The notes under the pieces: generated by a model | What the model was told of the DNA's origin: nothing | Seen by the model: the letters and a program-made list of their open reading frames with translations, nothing else | Databases searched by the model: none | Position numbers and translations under genes: made by a program | Shown: positions 52,921-62,550 of the stretch, one piece after another | Position numbering within the stretch: the first letter of the stretch is position 1 | Layout of the letters: every line of letters starts with the position of its first letter | Origin: Homarus americanus | Taxonomy: Eukaryota > Arthropoda > Malacostraca > Decapoda > Nephropidae | DNA length: 64,000 nt | Direction of reading: 5' to 3' | NCBI RefSeq assembly: GCF_018991925.1 | Contig: NW_024751680.1 | Location: forward strand, 307,501 to 371,500

Positions 52921-53112
52921 GGGGAGAGAGAGGGGGGGAAGGAGAGTGAGGTTTTCTCCTCCCTCTCTCCCTGTGGACTGAGGGGAGGAGGAGGAGGGGG
53001 GGGGGATGAGGGTGTGAAGAGTTCCTCCCGTGTGGCCAGTATGAGGAGAGGTAAACAGCAGTGTGATGAGGGGGAGAATACTGGAGTGTGAACACGTGAG
53101 TTAGTGTGAAAT

Positions 53113-53147
<35 letters not shown>

Positions 53148-53520
53148 ATAGAAAGACAAACGAAAGGGAGTGAACTAGAAAGGGAGAAGAGAAGAGAGAG
53201 AGAGAATAAAACAAACCAGAAAGGGAGACGAGAAAGAGACAAATAAAATAAAATAGAAAGGAAAACGAGGAGAAATTATTTGTGTGTAAAATAAAAGGGA
53301 ATAGGAAGAGGAATGAAAGAAAGAGAGAGAGAGAGAGAGAGGAATAGGAGAAGTTACACGAGAGAAAATATAGAATAAACTGAAACGAGAGAAAAAGAGA
53401 AAATGGAGAAAGAATAAAAGAAAAAGAGAGTGAGGTGGGCGATAAAGTGTGAATACGGGGAAGAGTGTACAAGAGAGACGGGGAGAGAGAGAGAGAGACA
53501 GAGAGTGAGATTTAGCCCTG
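52921..53520. repeat. Purine-rich domain
   Basis: GA-rich with (GA)n at 53,108-53,143 and 53,319-53,342 and AAGAGAGAGAGAATAAAA words between. Reverse-strand Ser/Leu/Phe frames are artefacts. Confidence 0.82.
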
Positions 53521-53619
53521 AGAACGTGTATAATGGCGAGGCAAAAGAAAAGACAGGAAGAGGAAGGAACTGAGAGAGAAAGAGAGAGACGAAGAAGGAA
53601 AATAAAAAAAATGAGAGAG

Positions 53620-53621
53620 AG

Positions 53622-53708
<87 letters not shown>
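53620..53708. repeat. (GA)n microsatellite
   Basis: Pure GA run of about 80 bases. Confidence 0.98.
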
Positions 53709-53710
<2 letters not shown>

Positions 53711-53834
53711 CATTGTGAAGGTACGCGAATGATTTTGGGCCAAAGAAGACTACAGAAGGTTCAGTATAAAAGATGGAGTGAAGAAGAGAAAAAATGTGGA
53801 TAAGAATTCACTTCATCGTTGGAGCTAGGGCATC

Positions 53835-53965
53835 GGTGGGTGGGGGGTGTGGGCGAAGTTATGGGTGGGTGGGGTGGAAGTTAGTGGGTGGGTGGGGGCG
53901 TGAAGTTAGTGGGTGGGTGGGGGTGTGAAGTTAGTGGGTGGTAGATGGGTGGGGGCGTGAAGTTA
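53835..53965. repeat. 26-bp minisatellite with GTGAAGTTAGTGGGTGGGTG
   Basis: Four copies, GGGGGCGTGAAGTTAGTGGG alternating with GGGGTGTGAAG. Confidence 0.93.
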
Positions 53966-54031
53966 GATGGAAGATACGAAGGTGGTAATTGTAATACGAA
54001 TTAACCTTTAGATTCGACTCGGTATGATATG

Positions 54032-54588
54032 AAGCTTCGTGAACCATTGTGGATGATAAGATTTGGGTTTGTTTACGTCTTATGAACAGTTAGTCGAGTG
54101 AACGAACCTCTCTCGACTCAAGTGTGTTCATGGTGAAGCTTCGTGAACCAGTATAGAGACCAAGATTGGGTTTGTTTACGTCTTATGAACAGTTAGTTGA
54201 GTGAACGAACCTCTCTCGACTCAAGTGTGTTCATGGTGAAGCTTCGTGAACCAGTATAGAGACCAAGATTGGGTTTGTTTACGTCTTATGAACAGTTAGT
54301 CGAGTGAACGAACCTCTCTCGACTCAAGTGTGTTCATGGTGAAGCTTCGTGAACCAGTATAGAGACCAAGATTGGGTTTGTTTACGTCTTATGAACAGTT
54401 AGTCGAGTGAACGAACCTCTCTCGACTCAAGTGTGTTCATGGTGAAGCTTCGTGAACCAGTATAGAGACCAAGATTGGGTTTGTTTACGTCTTATGAACA
54501 GTTAGTCGAGTGAACGAACCTCTCTCGACTCAAGTGTGTTCATGGTGAAGCTTCGTGAACCAGTATAGAGACCAAGATTGGGTTTGTT
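54032..54588. repeat. 103-bp satellite, five full copies plus an incomplete sixth
   Basis: AAGCTTCGTGAACC starts at 54,032, 54,136, 54,239, 54,342, 54,445 and 54,548, exactly 103 bases apart after the first. Copies two to five are almost identical; the first and last are diverged or truncated. Each unit contains AGTCGAG and CTCGACT, a perfect 7-bp stem with a 13-base loop. Confidence 0.98.
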
Positions 54589-54614
54589 TATTATGCAAGT
54601 TGTTTGAATGTGCT

Positions 54615-54745
54615 AAGTGGCAAAAGTTTTTCCTTGTTTTACAATGTATTTTCTCGTTTTACCTCGTTTTTCGTCGTATTTCCCCGTTTTACATATTTTT
54701 CCTTGTTTTACATCGTCTTTCCCAGTTCTACACCATTTTTTTCCT
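54615..54745. repeat. Diverged T-rich repeat with TTTTCCTYGTTTTACA
   Basis: TTTTCCTTGTTTTACAATG, TTTTCTCGTTTTACCTCG, TTTCCCCGTTTTACATA and TTTTCCTTGTTTTACATCG recur about every 18 to 20 bases. Confidence 0.85.
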
Positions 54746-54759
54746 CGTTGATCGGTCAG

Positions 54760-54821
54760 AGTTCATTCCTCTCCACAAAATTGATGAGAAGGTCGACCCA
54801 TTTCCCGATGACAAAGTTTGA
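54760..54821 (+). CDS. Possible terminal exon (weak)
   Basis: A T-rich tract ends in GGTCAG (AG at 54,758-54,759). The following frame reads EFIPLHKIDEKVDPFPDDKV with its first codon split at the joint, and stops at TGA, 54,819-54,821. The peptide is charged and not low-complexity, unlike other frames nearby. No partner exon or family is recognised; the T-rich tract belongs to a local repeat, so the acceptor may be fortuitous. Confidence 0.13.
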
Positions 54822-54955
54822 CCATCAAGTTGTCTCTTTTAAGTCCGATTCGGCTGATGCTTGATGTGATGTTCCCAATTGTTTGTGTTCCTGTTAGGAT
54901 GATAAATTTGTTGTTTTCCTGGAACTCTCACTCACTCACTCAATCACAATTGTAA

Positions 54956-54959
<4 letters not shown>

Positions 54960-55021
<62 letters not shown>
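54960..55021. repeat. (CT)n microsatellite
   Basis: Pure CT run of about 61 bases. Confidence 0.98.
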
Positions 55022-55023
<2 letters not shown>

Positions 55024-55437
55024 CACAGGTAGCTAAGTGTCAACACAAATTTCTTTCGTGTTTAAGTCTCAAGTTTAAAGGTTCCTTGTTGAGTGTGAAT
55101 CATGCTGTGGTGTTTTTACCTCCCAGACTGTTCGACTCGGAGCCATTTTTTGAAGATTTTTTTTTTTTTTACCTGTATGTCTGTGTTTTTGTTCGTTTGT
55201 TTGTTTGTTTTAAATCGGTCTTTATCTGTGTATGTGTATGTGTCCTTCCAATATTTTTTTTAACTGTGTGGGTGATGGGAGGGGAGAGGAGAAGGAGAGG
55301 GAGGGGTCAGCTACAGAGGTCAGGTTAAGGCCAGGTAAACACTTAATATATCTTGGCCCGCGAACACACCTTTATTGTGAGGCCTGACTCAGTATGACAC
55401 TCTAGTGCAGTGGGTGTTGATGCGAATAGTGCCCAGG
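55022..55437. other. Single-copy stretch
   Basis: Unique, with a T run at 55,158-55,170 and GTTT words. An 80-codon frame at 55,086-55,328 starts with TTG, shows no domain and ends in a purine tract; not called. Confidence 0.45.
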
Positions 55438-55775
55438 AGGTTGGGTTTATGTTGGGTTAGGTTGGGTTTATGTTGGGTTAGGTTGGGTTTATGTTGGGTT
55501 TATGTTGGGTTAGGTTGGGTTTATGTTGGGTCAGGTTGTTTATGGGTTGGGTTTATATAATAGGTTGTTTATGTTGGGTTATGTTGGGTTAGGTTGGGTT
55601 TATGTTGGGTTAGGTTGGGTTTATGTTGGGTTAGGTTGGGTTTATGTTGGGTTAGGTTGGGTTTATGTTGGGTTAGGTTGGGTTTATGTTGGGTTTAGGT
55701 TGGGTTTATGTTGGGTTTAGGTTGGGTTTATGTTGGGTTAGGTTGGGTTTATGTTTGTTTGGTTGTATTTAGGTT
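55438..55775. repeat. 21-bp minisatellite with TTGGGTTAGGTTGGGTTTAT
   Basis: About 15 copies; TTGGG and TTAGG words alternate with TTTATG. A TTAGG-related unit again forms part of a longer repeat. Confidence 0.96.
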
Positions 55776-56340
55776 GGGTTAGATAATTTATTTTTTATTT
55801 GTTATCATCTTCATTGTCATCATACGCATTGTTACCGCCAGCACTGTACGAGCGGTAATGGTGGAATTTATGACAACATATGTGTTATGATAAAGGTAAT
55901 ACGGAAAGATAGTTGATATGAACACAGAGTTAACTAGTTAAGTTGAAGGAGTGAAGAGAGGCAAGCAGTGTTGATGGTAGTGGTTCTGCTGAAACTGCAC
56001 GATGACGCATATCATCTGTACTCCATCTGTCCTGGGCGGGGCTGTTCACGGCACACTGTCAGGCTGTGAGCACTACGAGTATCACGACTAGTTACAGGAC
56101 CCATTACACTAAATCTGTTGTTATGTATTGAGAGGTACTATATATACATCTTTGTCATATTCAGGTAAGTGTTTAAGTAAATACTGTTACCATTATATAC
56201 GATATGAAGCTGTATATGTCACCTGAGTTGTAATCCACCAATCATGAGTGATGTGCTAACATTAACGTTGTATTGACGAGTTTTGACCATTAAACACCAT
56301 CCTCGGGTCTTCTTATCCAGACGTCGTACTTACTGCTTCA
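55776..56340. other. Single-copy stretch with a perfect CAG|GTAAGT
   Basis: Among the more complex DNA in the window. ATATTCAGGTAAGT at 56,156-56,169 can serve as a strong splice donor or as a joined acceptor/donor. No open frame longer than about 30 codons with ATG is evident here. Confidence 0.4.
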
Positions 56341-56344
56341 GTGT

Positions 56345-56640
56345 CATGGCCTCCGTTCCCTCCTCCTCTTCTTCCTCTCCTCGTATCCTTCTCTTTTCCT
56401 CTTCCACCTCCCCCTCCTCCTCTTCTCTTTTCTAGTATCCCTCCTCTTCAGCTCCCCCCCCACCCCCCATTTAAACACACTACGCTTATACCCTTTACTG
56501 AGGTGGTGAAAGTAGGGGGTAGGGTATGGGAGGATAAGGGAAGGGAGGATAAAGGAAGGGAGGATAGGATAGGGTAGGGGAAGGATAGGATAGGATAGGG
56601 TAGGGGAAGGATAGGATAGGATAGGGTAGGGTAATAGAGT
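56345..56640. repeat. Pyrimidine tract, then GGATAGGATAGGGTAGGGGA repeat
   Basis: C/T-rich at 56,350-56,470. After a unique segment, GGATAGGATAGGGTAGGGGA is repeated with AGGGAGGATAAAGG variants at 56,525-56,632. Confidence 0.9.
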
Positions 56641-56779
56641 AAAGGAGCGTCCAATAGGCATAAACTCTTCCTCAAGGTTGATAGAGGCGCCCGGGGGAGA
56701 GAGAAATTGAATAGGAGTTATTAGTCAACTTGGTAAGCTGACTCGGAGGACGGGAAATCCCCCTCTCCTACACGGTGAG

Positions 56780-56960
56780 GGAGGAAGGAAATAATTTAAG
56801 TGGGACGAAAAAAAAATTGACTTGGGAGGTGCCGTGTGAGAGAGGGGTGAGAGGGAAGAGGGAGGAAGATGGAAAGGGAATGTGGAGGAAGAAGTGAGGG
56901 AAGGGGAAGGGAATTTGGAGGGAGTGATGGAAGAGGTGAGAGGAGGAAGGGAATCTAGTG
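56780..56960. repeat. Purine-rich tract
   Basis: GGAAGG and GAGGTGAGAGG words without a strict period. Confidence 0.75.
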
Positions 56961-57059
56961 TGTGTGTGTGACGTACAGTTTAATGACACAACTTACTTGC
57001 TGTGACTGCTACAGAACCCTTCATTATCACTCCTAATTAACTAGTGACGAAAAAAAGGA

Positions 57060-57215
57060 GTTAGATAAGATGGTTAAGGAAAAGGGAGTGTGGATGAGGG
57101 GAGGGGAGAGGAGGGGAGTCGGGATAGTGGGGGGGGAAGGGGTGGAGATAGTGGGTGGGAGGGAAACAGGAAGGAGAGAGAATCTGGTAGGGTGGGTGGG
57201 AGGAAAAAGGAAAAA
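57060..57215. repeat. Purine-rich tract
   Basis: G/A-rich + strand (GGGGAGGGGAGAGG, GGTGGGAGG). Frames of 60 to 117 codons across it change composition with frame and are not called. Confidence 0.75.
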
Positions 57216-57386
57216 AAAACCACCCCATCTATACCACAGCAGGGTGCCCTCAGTCCACCCAGCTGTGAATAACCACCTAACGTTACAGATGGGGAAGTGA
57301 GAGCGGTCGAGTATAGTGTAGACATACCTCCTTGTGTACCCCCCCCCAATAGCCTTAGTCTGCAGTGTACTATATCCACTCCGCAC

Positions 57387-57411
57387 TTAACCTACCCTAC
57401 CCTACCCTAAA
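57387..57411. repeat. Short (CCCTA)n
   Basis: Four to five ACCCT units; followed by TATATAAG at 57,429-57,436, a TATA-like word in unique sequence. Confidence 0.85.
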
Positions 57412-57519
57412 GCTTACAGAGGTTCATTATATAAGGGCAATTGATCATGTCGCCCGAACCTATTGACATTCATACTTAAACTAATATTTACATTTAATAT
57501 TTACATTAACAACATGACT

Positions 57520-57522
<3 letters not shown>

Positions 57523-57583
<61 letters not shown>
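57523..57583. repeat. (GA)n microsatellite
   Basis: Pure GA run of about 60 bases. Confidence 0.98.
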
Positions 57584-57586
<3 letters not shown>

Positions 57587-57792
57587 ACACTAAAAAAATA
57601 AAAAAAATCCCAGTTCTCTCTCCGTCAGCGAGCGAGTGATAACGTTAAGTATAATGGAGAGCTGCCAGGTCATATAGCTCTCAATTCACTCTTGTTTTAG
57701 TTGAGTTGAATGGAGTTAATAGTCGTTTAAGAGTTATCACAGAATAATTAACTTTTCTCCGCCAGTGAATGAGTGAGTTAGTCAGGGACGGT

Positions 57793-57796
<4 letters not shown>

Positions 57797-57830
<34 letters not shown>
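57797..57830. repeat. (GA)n microsatellite
   Basis: Pure GA run of about 34 bases. GCGAGTGA near 57,630 and the GTGAATGAGTGAG region near 57,763 share a loose direct repeat. Confidence 0.95.
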
Positions 57831-57834
<4 letters not shown>

Positions 57835-57927
57835 ACCTTTCTCTACCTGCCTCCTATAGCAGTTTCTTCATTGATTATTTATCTGTTCATCGTTAAAGTC
57901 TGTTTACTACTTGGCGCCAGGCTCAGT

Positions 57928-58150
57928 GATTAGGTTAGGTTAAGTTAGGTTAGGTTAAGTTAGATTAAGTTAAGTTAGATTAAGTTGGATTAAGTTGGAT
58001 TAGGTCGTCTGGTTAGATTAAGTAAGGTTAGGTTAAGTTAAGTTTATTTGGATTAGGTCGTCAGGTTAGACTACGTAAGGTCAGATTAAGTTTGGTTAGA
58101 TTAGATTAGGTTAAATTAATTAAGGTTAGGTTAGATTAGATCAGGTTGTA
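57928..58150. repeat. TTAGG/TTAGA-type degenerate repeat
   Basis: AGGTTAAGTTAGATTAAGTT and GGATTAGGTCGTCWGGTTAG words, the latter twice, near 57,999 and 58,053. It is a diverged telomere-like satellite. Confidence 0.88.
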
Positions 58151-58249
58151 GTCTCAGGTAATAGCTACTCTGAGCCTCGCTAACAGGGACATAAACCGGC
58201 GTAGATTTTCCTGGGAATAAAAAAAAACTGGAAGAAAGAAGTTGATAAA

Positions 58250-58660
58250 AGTTACGTTAAAGAAGAAAGTGAATAAAAAAAGAGAGGAAATGAGACGCGG
58301 TGGATGAAAAGGTGGGAAAGAAAAAAGGTAATTGGGTTGGATGCAAGTTTGTGTGAGGAGGTAGATATGGTAGAAGGAAGAGAGGAAGAGAGGAGGAATT
58401 TTGTGGTGGGGCTGGACGAGGATTAGGAGGTAGATGTCCTAGGGGTGAGGAGGAGGGGGAAGAAGGGGAAAGGAGGAAAAAGGTTGAGGAGGAGGAAGGA
58501 AGACGAAGGAGGTAGAGAAGGAGGAGGAAGAAGAAGAAGAAGAAAAGGGAAGACAGGAGGAATTTTATGGTGAGGAAGAGGAAAAGGAAGAAGGGGAAGA
58601 GGATGATGAAAAAAAACAAAGAGAGGAGGAGGAGGAGGTGGATTAATAAATAGATGTACT
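58250..58660. repeat. Purine-rich domain
   Basis: A/G-rich with GGAGGAGGAAG and AAGAAGAAGAAG runs. Reverse-strand frames of 120 and 169 codons (Phe/Leu/Ser/Pro) are artefacts. Confidence 0.82.
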
Positions 58661-59119
58661 AGGAGGAAAATAAAATAAATATGACGAACTAAAACGATGA
58701 CTCTGAAAATGAATAAATCCCAAAGAAGACGAAAGATGAGAAGAAGAAAAAAAATGAAGACAAGACAAGACTGATAAGGACAACCCCATCGTTTGAAAGA
58801 AGAAAGAAATAAAGAAAAAAAATATATATTTAGTGAATTGACTTTTCCCTTGGACCCGACTGACTGACTGACTGGGTTGACTTGACTTGACGACTTTGAG
58901 ATAAACAGAACCACACGGGCCACAGGTTCCATTCTATCAATTCACCACCAACAGCAGCCGCCACACGACACGGCCAGCTCTCTCACTCCCTCACGTTAAA
59001 CGACACACAAAGACCTTATAAAAATCGCTAACTTGTGGGACGACCAGCGGGCGGATCTTCTTCACCCTCCGAAATGTTTACGAACGACCGATCGATCGAT
59101 GGAGGAATGTCGTAAATAT

Positions 59120-59220
59120 GGGAAAGAGAGAGAGAGAGAGAGAGAGAGGGGGGAAGGGGTGGGTAGGAGAGGGAAGGAAGGAAGATGTGGAGGAAGTCCC
59201 TGATAAGTTTGTTGTAGTGA

Positions 59221-59273
<53 letters not shown>
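59120..59273. repeat. (GA)n and (CT)n/(CA)n microsatellites in inverted arrangement
   Basis: (GA)n at about 59,122-59,149 and (CT)n at 59,223-59,264, the latter followed by (CA)n to 59,273. The GA and CT runs can pair as a stem around 75 bases. Confidence 0.96.
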
Positions 59274-59275
<2 letters not shown>

Positions 59276-59290
59276 TCGAGGGCAAACAAG

Positions 59291-59419
59291 ATGTATTGGC
59301 GGTTTGCGGTGGTAATGGCGGTGGCGGCGGAGTCGTCTTTAGATATCCAGCGGCCGCCAGTGAGTCCAGGGAAGGCGACCAAGGAGGAGGGAGGGAGGGG
59401 GGACGTTTTTATTGGCTAG
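59291..59419 (+). CDS. Possible first coding exon with signal-peptide-like start (weak)
   Basis: ATG at 59,291 opens a 42-codon frame ending in TAG at 59,417-59,419. The first residues, MYWRFAVVMAVAAES, look like a signal peptide: short basic start, hydrophobic core FAVVMAVAA, then a small-residue cleavage region. GTGAGT at 59,360-59,365 is a good splice donor after 23 codons, so the exon may end there. The sequence is GC- and CpG-richer than its surroundings and is not a tandem repeat, though GGTAATGGCGGTGGCGGCGG is partly low-complexity. A second short ATG frame at 59,431 (MAYLN) also reaches a GTGAGT. I do not recognise a product; chance is possible. Confidence 0.22.
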   Translation: MYWRFAVVMAVAAESSLDIQRPPVSPGKATKEEGGRGDVFIG

Positions 59420-59479
59420 TGAACGTCGTAATGGCCTACCTGAATGGTGAGTTCGCACCTGAATGACCAGATAATCGCA

Positions 59480-59861
59480 AGACCCTCAATACCTCTTCCT
59501 CTCTCTCCCTCTCTTTCCTCTCTCCCTACCTCTTCCCTCTCCCCTTCCTTCTCGCTTCCCCCCTCCCTCACCCCTTCCTCTGACTTTTCCTCCCTCCCCC
59601 CTCTCTCTCTCTTCCCTCCCCCTACCTCTCCCTCTCTCCCCTTCTGCTCCTCCTCTTTTCCCTTCCTCCTCCTCCTCCCCCTCCCTCTCTCCTCTCTCTC
59701 CCCATCCCCTTCCTTTCACTTGTCTTAATATGTTCCTTCATCCTTCCCCTCGGTACCTGTTCTTCCTTTCCCTCCCTCCCTCCTTCCTTCCTTCCTTCCT
59801 TCCTTCCTTCCTTCCTTCCTTCCTTCCTTCCTTCCTTCCTTCCTTCCTTCCTTCCTTCCTC
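59480..59861. repeat. Polypyrimidine domain then (TTCC)n
   Basis: C/T-rich at 59,492-59,720, a short mixed segment, then CCCTCC and a pure (TTCC)n run at about 59,780-59,861. Confidence 0.94.
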
Positions 59862-59934
59862 CCCTGCTCTTGACCTCCGAACGCCGACTTTGGGGTTAAG
59901 TTATCATCCGAACTCAGCCACACTCGCGTGATCC

Positions 59935-60312
59935 CTTGAGTACGATAACTATATTTTCAAGGACGATAATGTGATGGTTTTCGTACTCAAAGGGGCAAAG
60001 TCATAGTACTCGAGGGTATTATTTTATCGTACTCAAGGGTATATGTCGTAGTATATATCGTACTCAAAGGGGTTAAGTCATCTTACTGCAGTTCATGGTA
60101 CTCAAGGGTATGTCATAGTACTCAAAGGTGGTTGGTTGATTCATAGTACTCAAGGGTTAAGATATAGTAATCATGGGGTTTGCTATTGTACTCAAATGTT
60201 TAAGTTATCGTAGTTAGGTGGTTAAGTCAGTGTACTCAAGGGTGTACTGTATGTGATAGTACTCATAGATTTATATCATAGTACTCAAGGGGATAAGTCT
60301 TTGCACTGAAAG
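59935..60312. repeat. Diverged repeat with GTACTCAAGGGGTTAAGTCAT
   Basis: About 14 copies of RTACTCAAGGG followed by GTTAAGTCATA or GTATATGTCATA, spaced 20 to 40 bases. Strongly diverged in joints, well kept in the ACTCAAGGG core. Confidence 0.88.
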
Positions 60313-60334
60313 GGTTATCTTAAAATTTGAGGCG

Positions 60335-60381
60335 AGAGAAAGAGAAATGAGGAGTGAAAGCGATTGGAAAGAAAGTGAGAT

Positions 60382-60429
<48 letters not shown>

Positions 60430-60558
60430 AGATCGAAAAAGAGAAGTTGAAAGAGAAAGAAAGTGAGAAATTGAAAGAACGAGAGAAAGAAAGTGAGAGA
60501 TTGAAAGAAAGAGAGAAAGAAAGTGAGCGATTGAAAGAAAGAGAGAGAGAGAGAGAGA
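60335..60558. repeat. GA-rich repeat with AAAGAAAGTGAGAGATTG
   Basis: (GA)n at 60,388-60,425, then a 30-bp tandem AAGAAAGTGAGAGATTGAAAG with GAGAG, four copies to 60,545. Confidence 0.93.
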
Positions 60559-60680
60559 GTCACATCAGCACAATACCGTGACAATTGACCTCCCACTGCT
60601 GACTCGACACCTGGCCGTCCTGGGATCGAACCCTGGCAGGGGAAGGGGGGGGGGGGATGGATACATTGACCAGGCTATAT
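60558..60680 (-). other. tRNA-like A/B box pair on the - strand, possible SINE
   Basis: Read on the - strand, TAGCCTGGTCAATG (plus positions 60,677 down to 60,664) resembles an A box and CAGGGTTCGATCCCAGG (about 60,635 down to 60,619) is a strong B box with a CCAGG/CCTGG-like stem. The 44-base spacing matches a tRNA. The body then continues through GACGGCCAGGTGTCGAGTC to a (CT)n tail (plus-strand (GA)n at 60,539-60,559), as tRNA-derived SINEs often do. The middle contains a 12-C run and no anticodon stem, so it is not a functional tRNA. Confidence 0.42.
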
Positions 60681-60704
60681 ATTTTTTTCTTTAAGCTGTT
60701 TCAT

Positions 60705-60975
60705 CTTTCTTTTCTGTTTCTTCTATGTTTTTGTCCTTTGTATTTTTTTCTTGTTTATTCTTTTTCTTGTTTATTTTTTTTTCTTGTTTGTTCTTTTCTT
60801 GTTTATTTTTTTCTTGTTTATTTTTTGTTTATTTTGTTTTGTTTATTTTTTCTTGTTTATTCTTTTCTTGTTTATTATTTTCTTGTTTATTCTTTTCTTG
60901 TTTATTCTTTTCTTGTTTATTTTTCTTGTTTATTCTTCTTGTTTTGTTTTGTTCTCTTGTTTTTGTTTATTTTTC
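60705..60975. repeat. 15-bp repeat with TTCTTGTTTATTTTT
   Basis: About 16 copies of TTTCTTGTTTATTYTTTTC and shortened forms. Phe/Leu/Tyr/Cys frames (FLVYSF, SCLFF) are artefacts. Confidence 0.94.
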
Positions 60976-61034
60976 GTTTGTTGTTTATTCTCTCTCTTGC
61001 CTCGGTGAACACGCTGGCCTTTCCAGTCGTTAAC

Positions 61035-61205
61035 ACACAAGGACTTGCATCGTGTACACAGCTGTCGTACACATGAAAGTCTGTGCACACGGCTGTCGTA
61101 CACATAAACGTCTGTCTCGTGCACATGAGACTGTCGTGTACATGAACGTCTGTCTCGTGCACATGAAAGACTGAACTACACACGGCTGCATCTCGTGTCT
61201 CTTGT
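61035..61205. repeat. ~42-bp repeat with GTACACATGAACGTCTGT
   Basis: Copies of GTACACATRAACGTCTGT then CTCGTGCACATGA with CACACGGCTGTC joints, about four, diverged. Confidence 0.85.
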
Positions 61206-61232
61206 ACGTCAATCAGCCAATAAGGAATTCGT

Positions 61233-62268
61233 GTGGGAATGGCAGGGTGGGTGTGGCAGGGTGGACGTGGCAGGGTAGACATGACAGTATTGGCGTGGCA
61301 GGGGAGACATAGCAGGGTGGGTGTGGCAGGTTGGACGTGGCAGGATAGACATGACAGAATAGGCGTGGCGGGGTAGACATGGCAGGGTGGGCGTGGTAGG
61401 TTGGGCGTGGTAGGTTGGACGGGCAGGGTAGACATGACAGTATTGGCGTGGTAGGGGAGACATAGCAGGTGGGTGTGGCAGGGTGTGGGCGTGGCAGGTT
61501 GGACGTGGCAGGATAGACATGACAGGATAGGCGTGGCGGGGTAGATATGGGCAGGGTGGGCGTGGTAGGTTGGGCGTGGCCAATGTAGGCATGGCAGGGT
61601 GGGTGTGGCAGGGTAGGCGTGGTAGGGGTGGGTATGGCAGGGTGGGTGTGTGTGTGAGAGACAGGTAGATATGGCAGGATGGCGTGTGGGTAGGGTTGGG
61701 CGTGGCAGTGTAGGCATGGCAGGGTGGGCGGCAGAGTAGGCGGGTAGGGTGGGGTATGGCAGGTGGGCGGGCAGAGTAGGCGGGTAGGTTGACGGCAGGG
61801 TAGACATGACAGGCATTGGGCGTGGGCAGGGGAGACATAGCAGGTGGGTGTGGCAGGGTGGGCGTGGTGCAGGTTGACGGCAGATAGACATGACAGGATA
61901 GGCGTGGCGGGGCAGACATGGCAGGTGGGCGTGGTAGGTTGGGTGTGGCCAATGTAGGCATGGCAGGGGTGGGTGTGGGCAGGGTAGGGCGTGGTAGGGG
62001 TGGGCATGGCAGGGTGGGCGTGGCAGGGTGAGCATGGCAGGGTAGACATGGCAGGATGGGCGTGGTAGGTTGGGCGTGGCAGTGTAGGCATGGCAGGGTG
62101 GGCGTGGCAGAGTAGGCGTGGTAGGGTGGGCATGGCAGGGTGGGCGTGGTAGGGTGGGCGTGGCAGGGTGGGCGTGGTAGGGTAGGCGTGGCAGGGTGGG
62201 CGTGGCAGGGTAGACGTGGTAGGGTGAGCATGGCAGGGTAGGCGTGGTAGGGTGGGTCTGAACCAACG
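61233..62268. repeat. 14-bp minisatellite in higher-order repeats, ~1.03 kb
   Basis: Unit GTGGCAGGGTGGGC with alternate GTAGACAT, GTAGGTTGG and CCAATGTAGGC forms. Variant order repeats in blocks: GACATGACAG with (GC)ATTGG occurs near 61,278, 61,429 and 61,803, each followed by GGGGAGACATAGCAGG. The - strand has no stops in any phase of the unit, giving frames of 363, 417 and 490 codons with a 14-residue superperiod (CHAHPTTPTLPRP-like). They are repeat artefacts. Confidence 0.97.
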
Positions 62269-62406
62269 GGCGTGGTAGCCAACAGACCAGCCCGGGACAC
62301 AGGTGAGGTTTACAGCCACACTCCTGATGGTAAAGGTGTTTCGTGTTCTCCTGCTGCAGTGTGTGGCAACATGTAAATGAACTCGACAAAATTCGGGGAC
62401 AAAAAG

Positions 62407-62416
62407 TATATAAATA
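62407..62416 (+). promoter_or_regulatory. TATA-like box
   Basis: TATATAAATA in single-copy DNA about 135 bases upstream of the ATG at 62,551. ATCAGCATT at about 62,422-62,430 is a weak initiator-like word but only about 16 bases downstream. Confidence 0.25.
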
Positions 62417-62550
62417 GCCTGAATCAGCATTAATCCCTCGGGCAAAGCCTGGAGAGACATTAACACAATCAGGGGTTAAAAATAGTAGATACGTCTCCCT
62501 CCCACTCAGACCTGCTGTAAAAACGGGTGTACTGATAACACAGTGGGCTC

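Noticed and set aside
54032..54588. CRISPR-like array
   Set aside because: The 103-bp units are contiguous tandem copies with no unique spacers, and the window is eukaryotic.
60917..62389. 490-codon Pro/His/Thr-rich reverse frame
   Set aside because: A 14-bp unit without stops in any phase produces it; two other frames of 363 and 417 codons overlap it.
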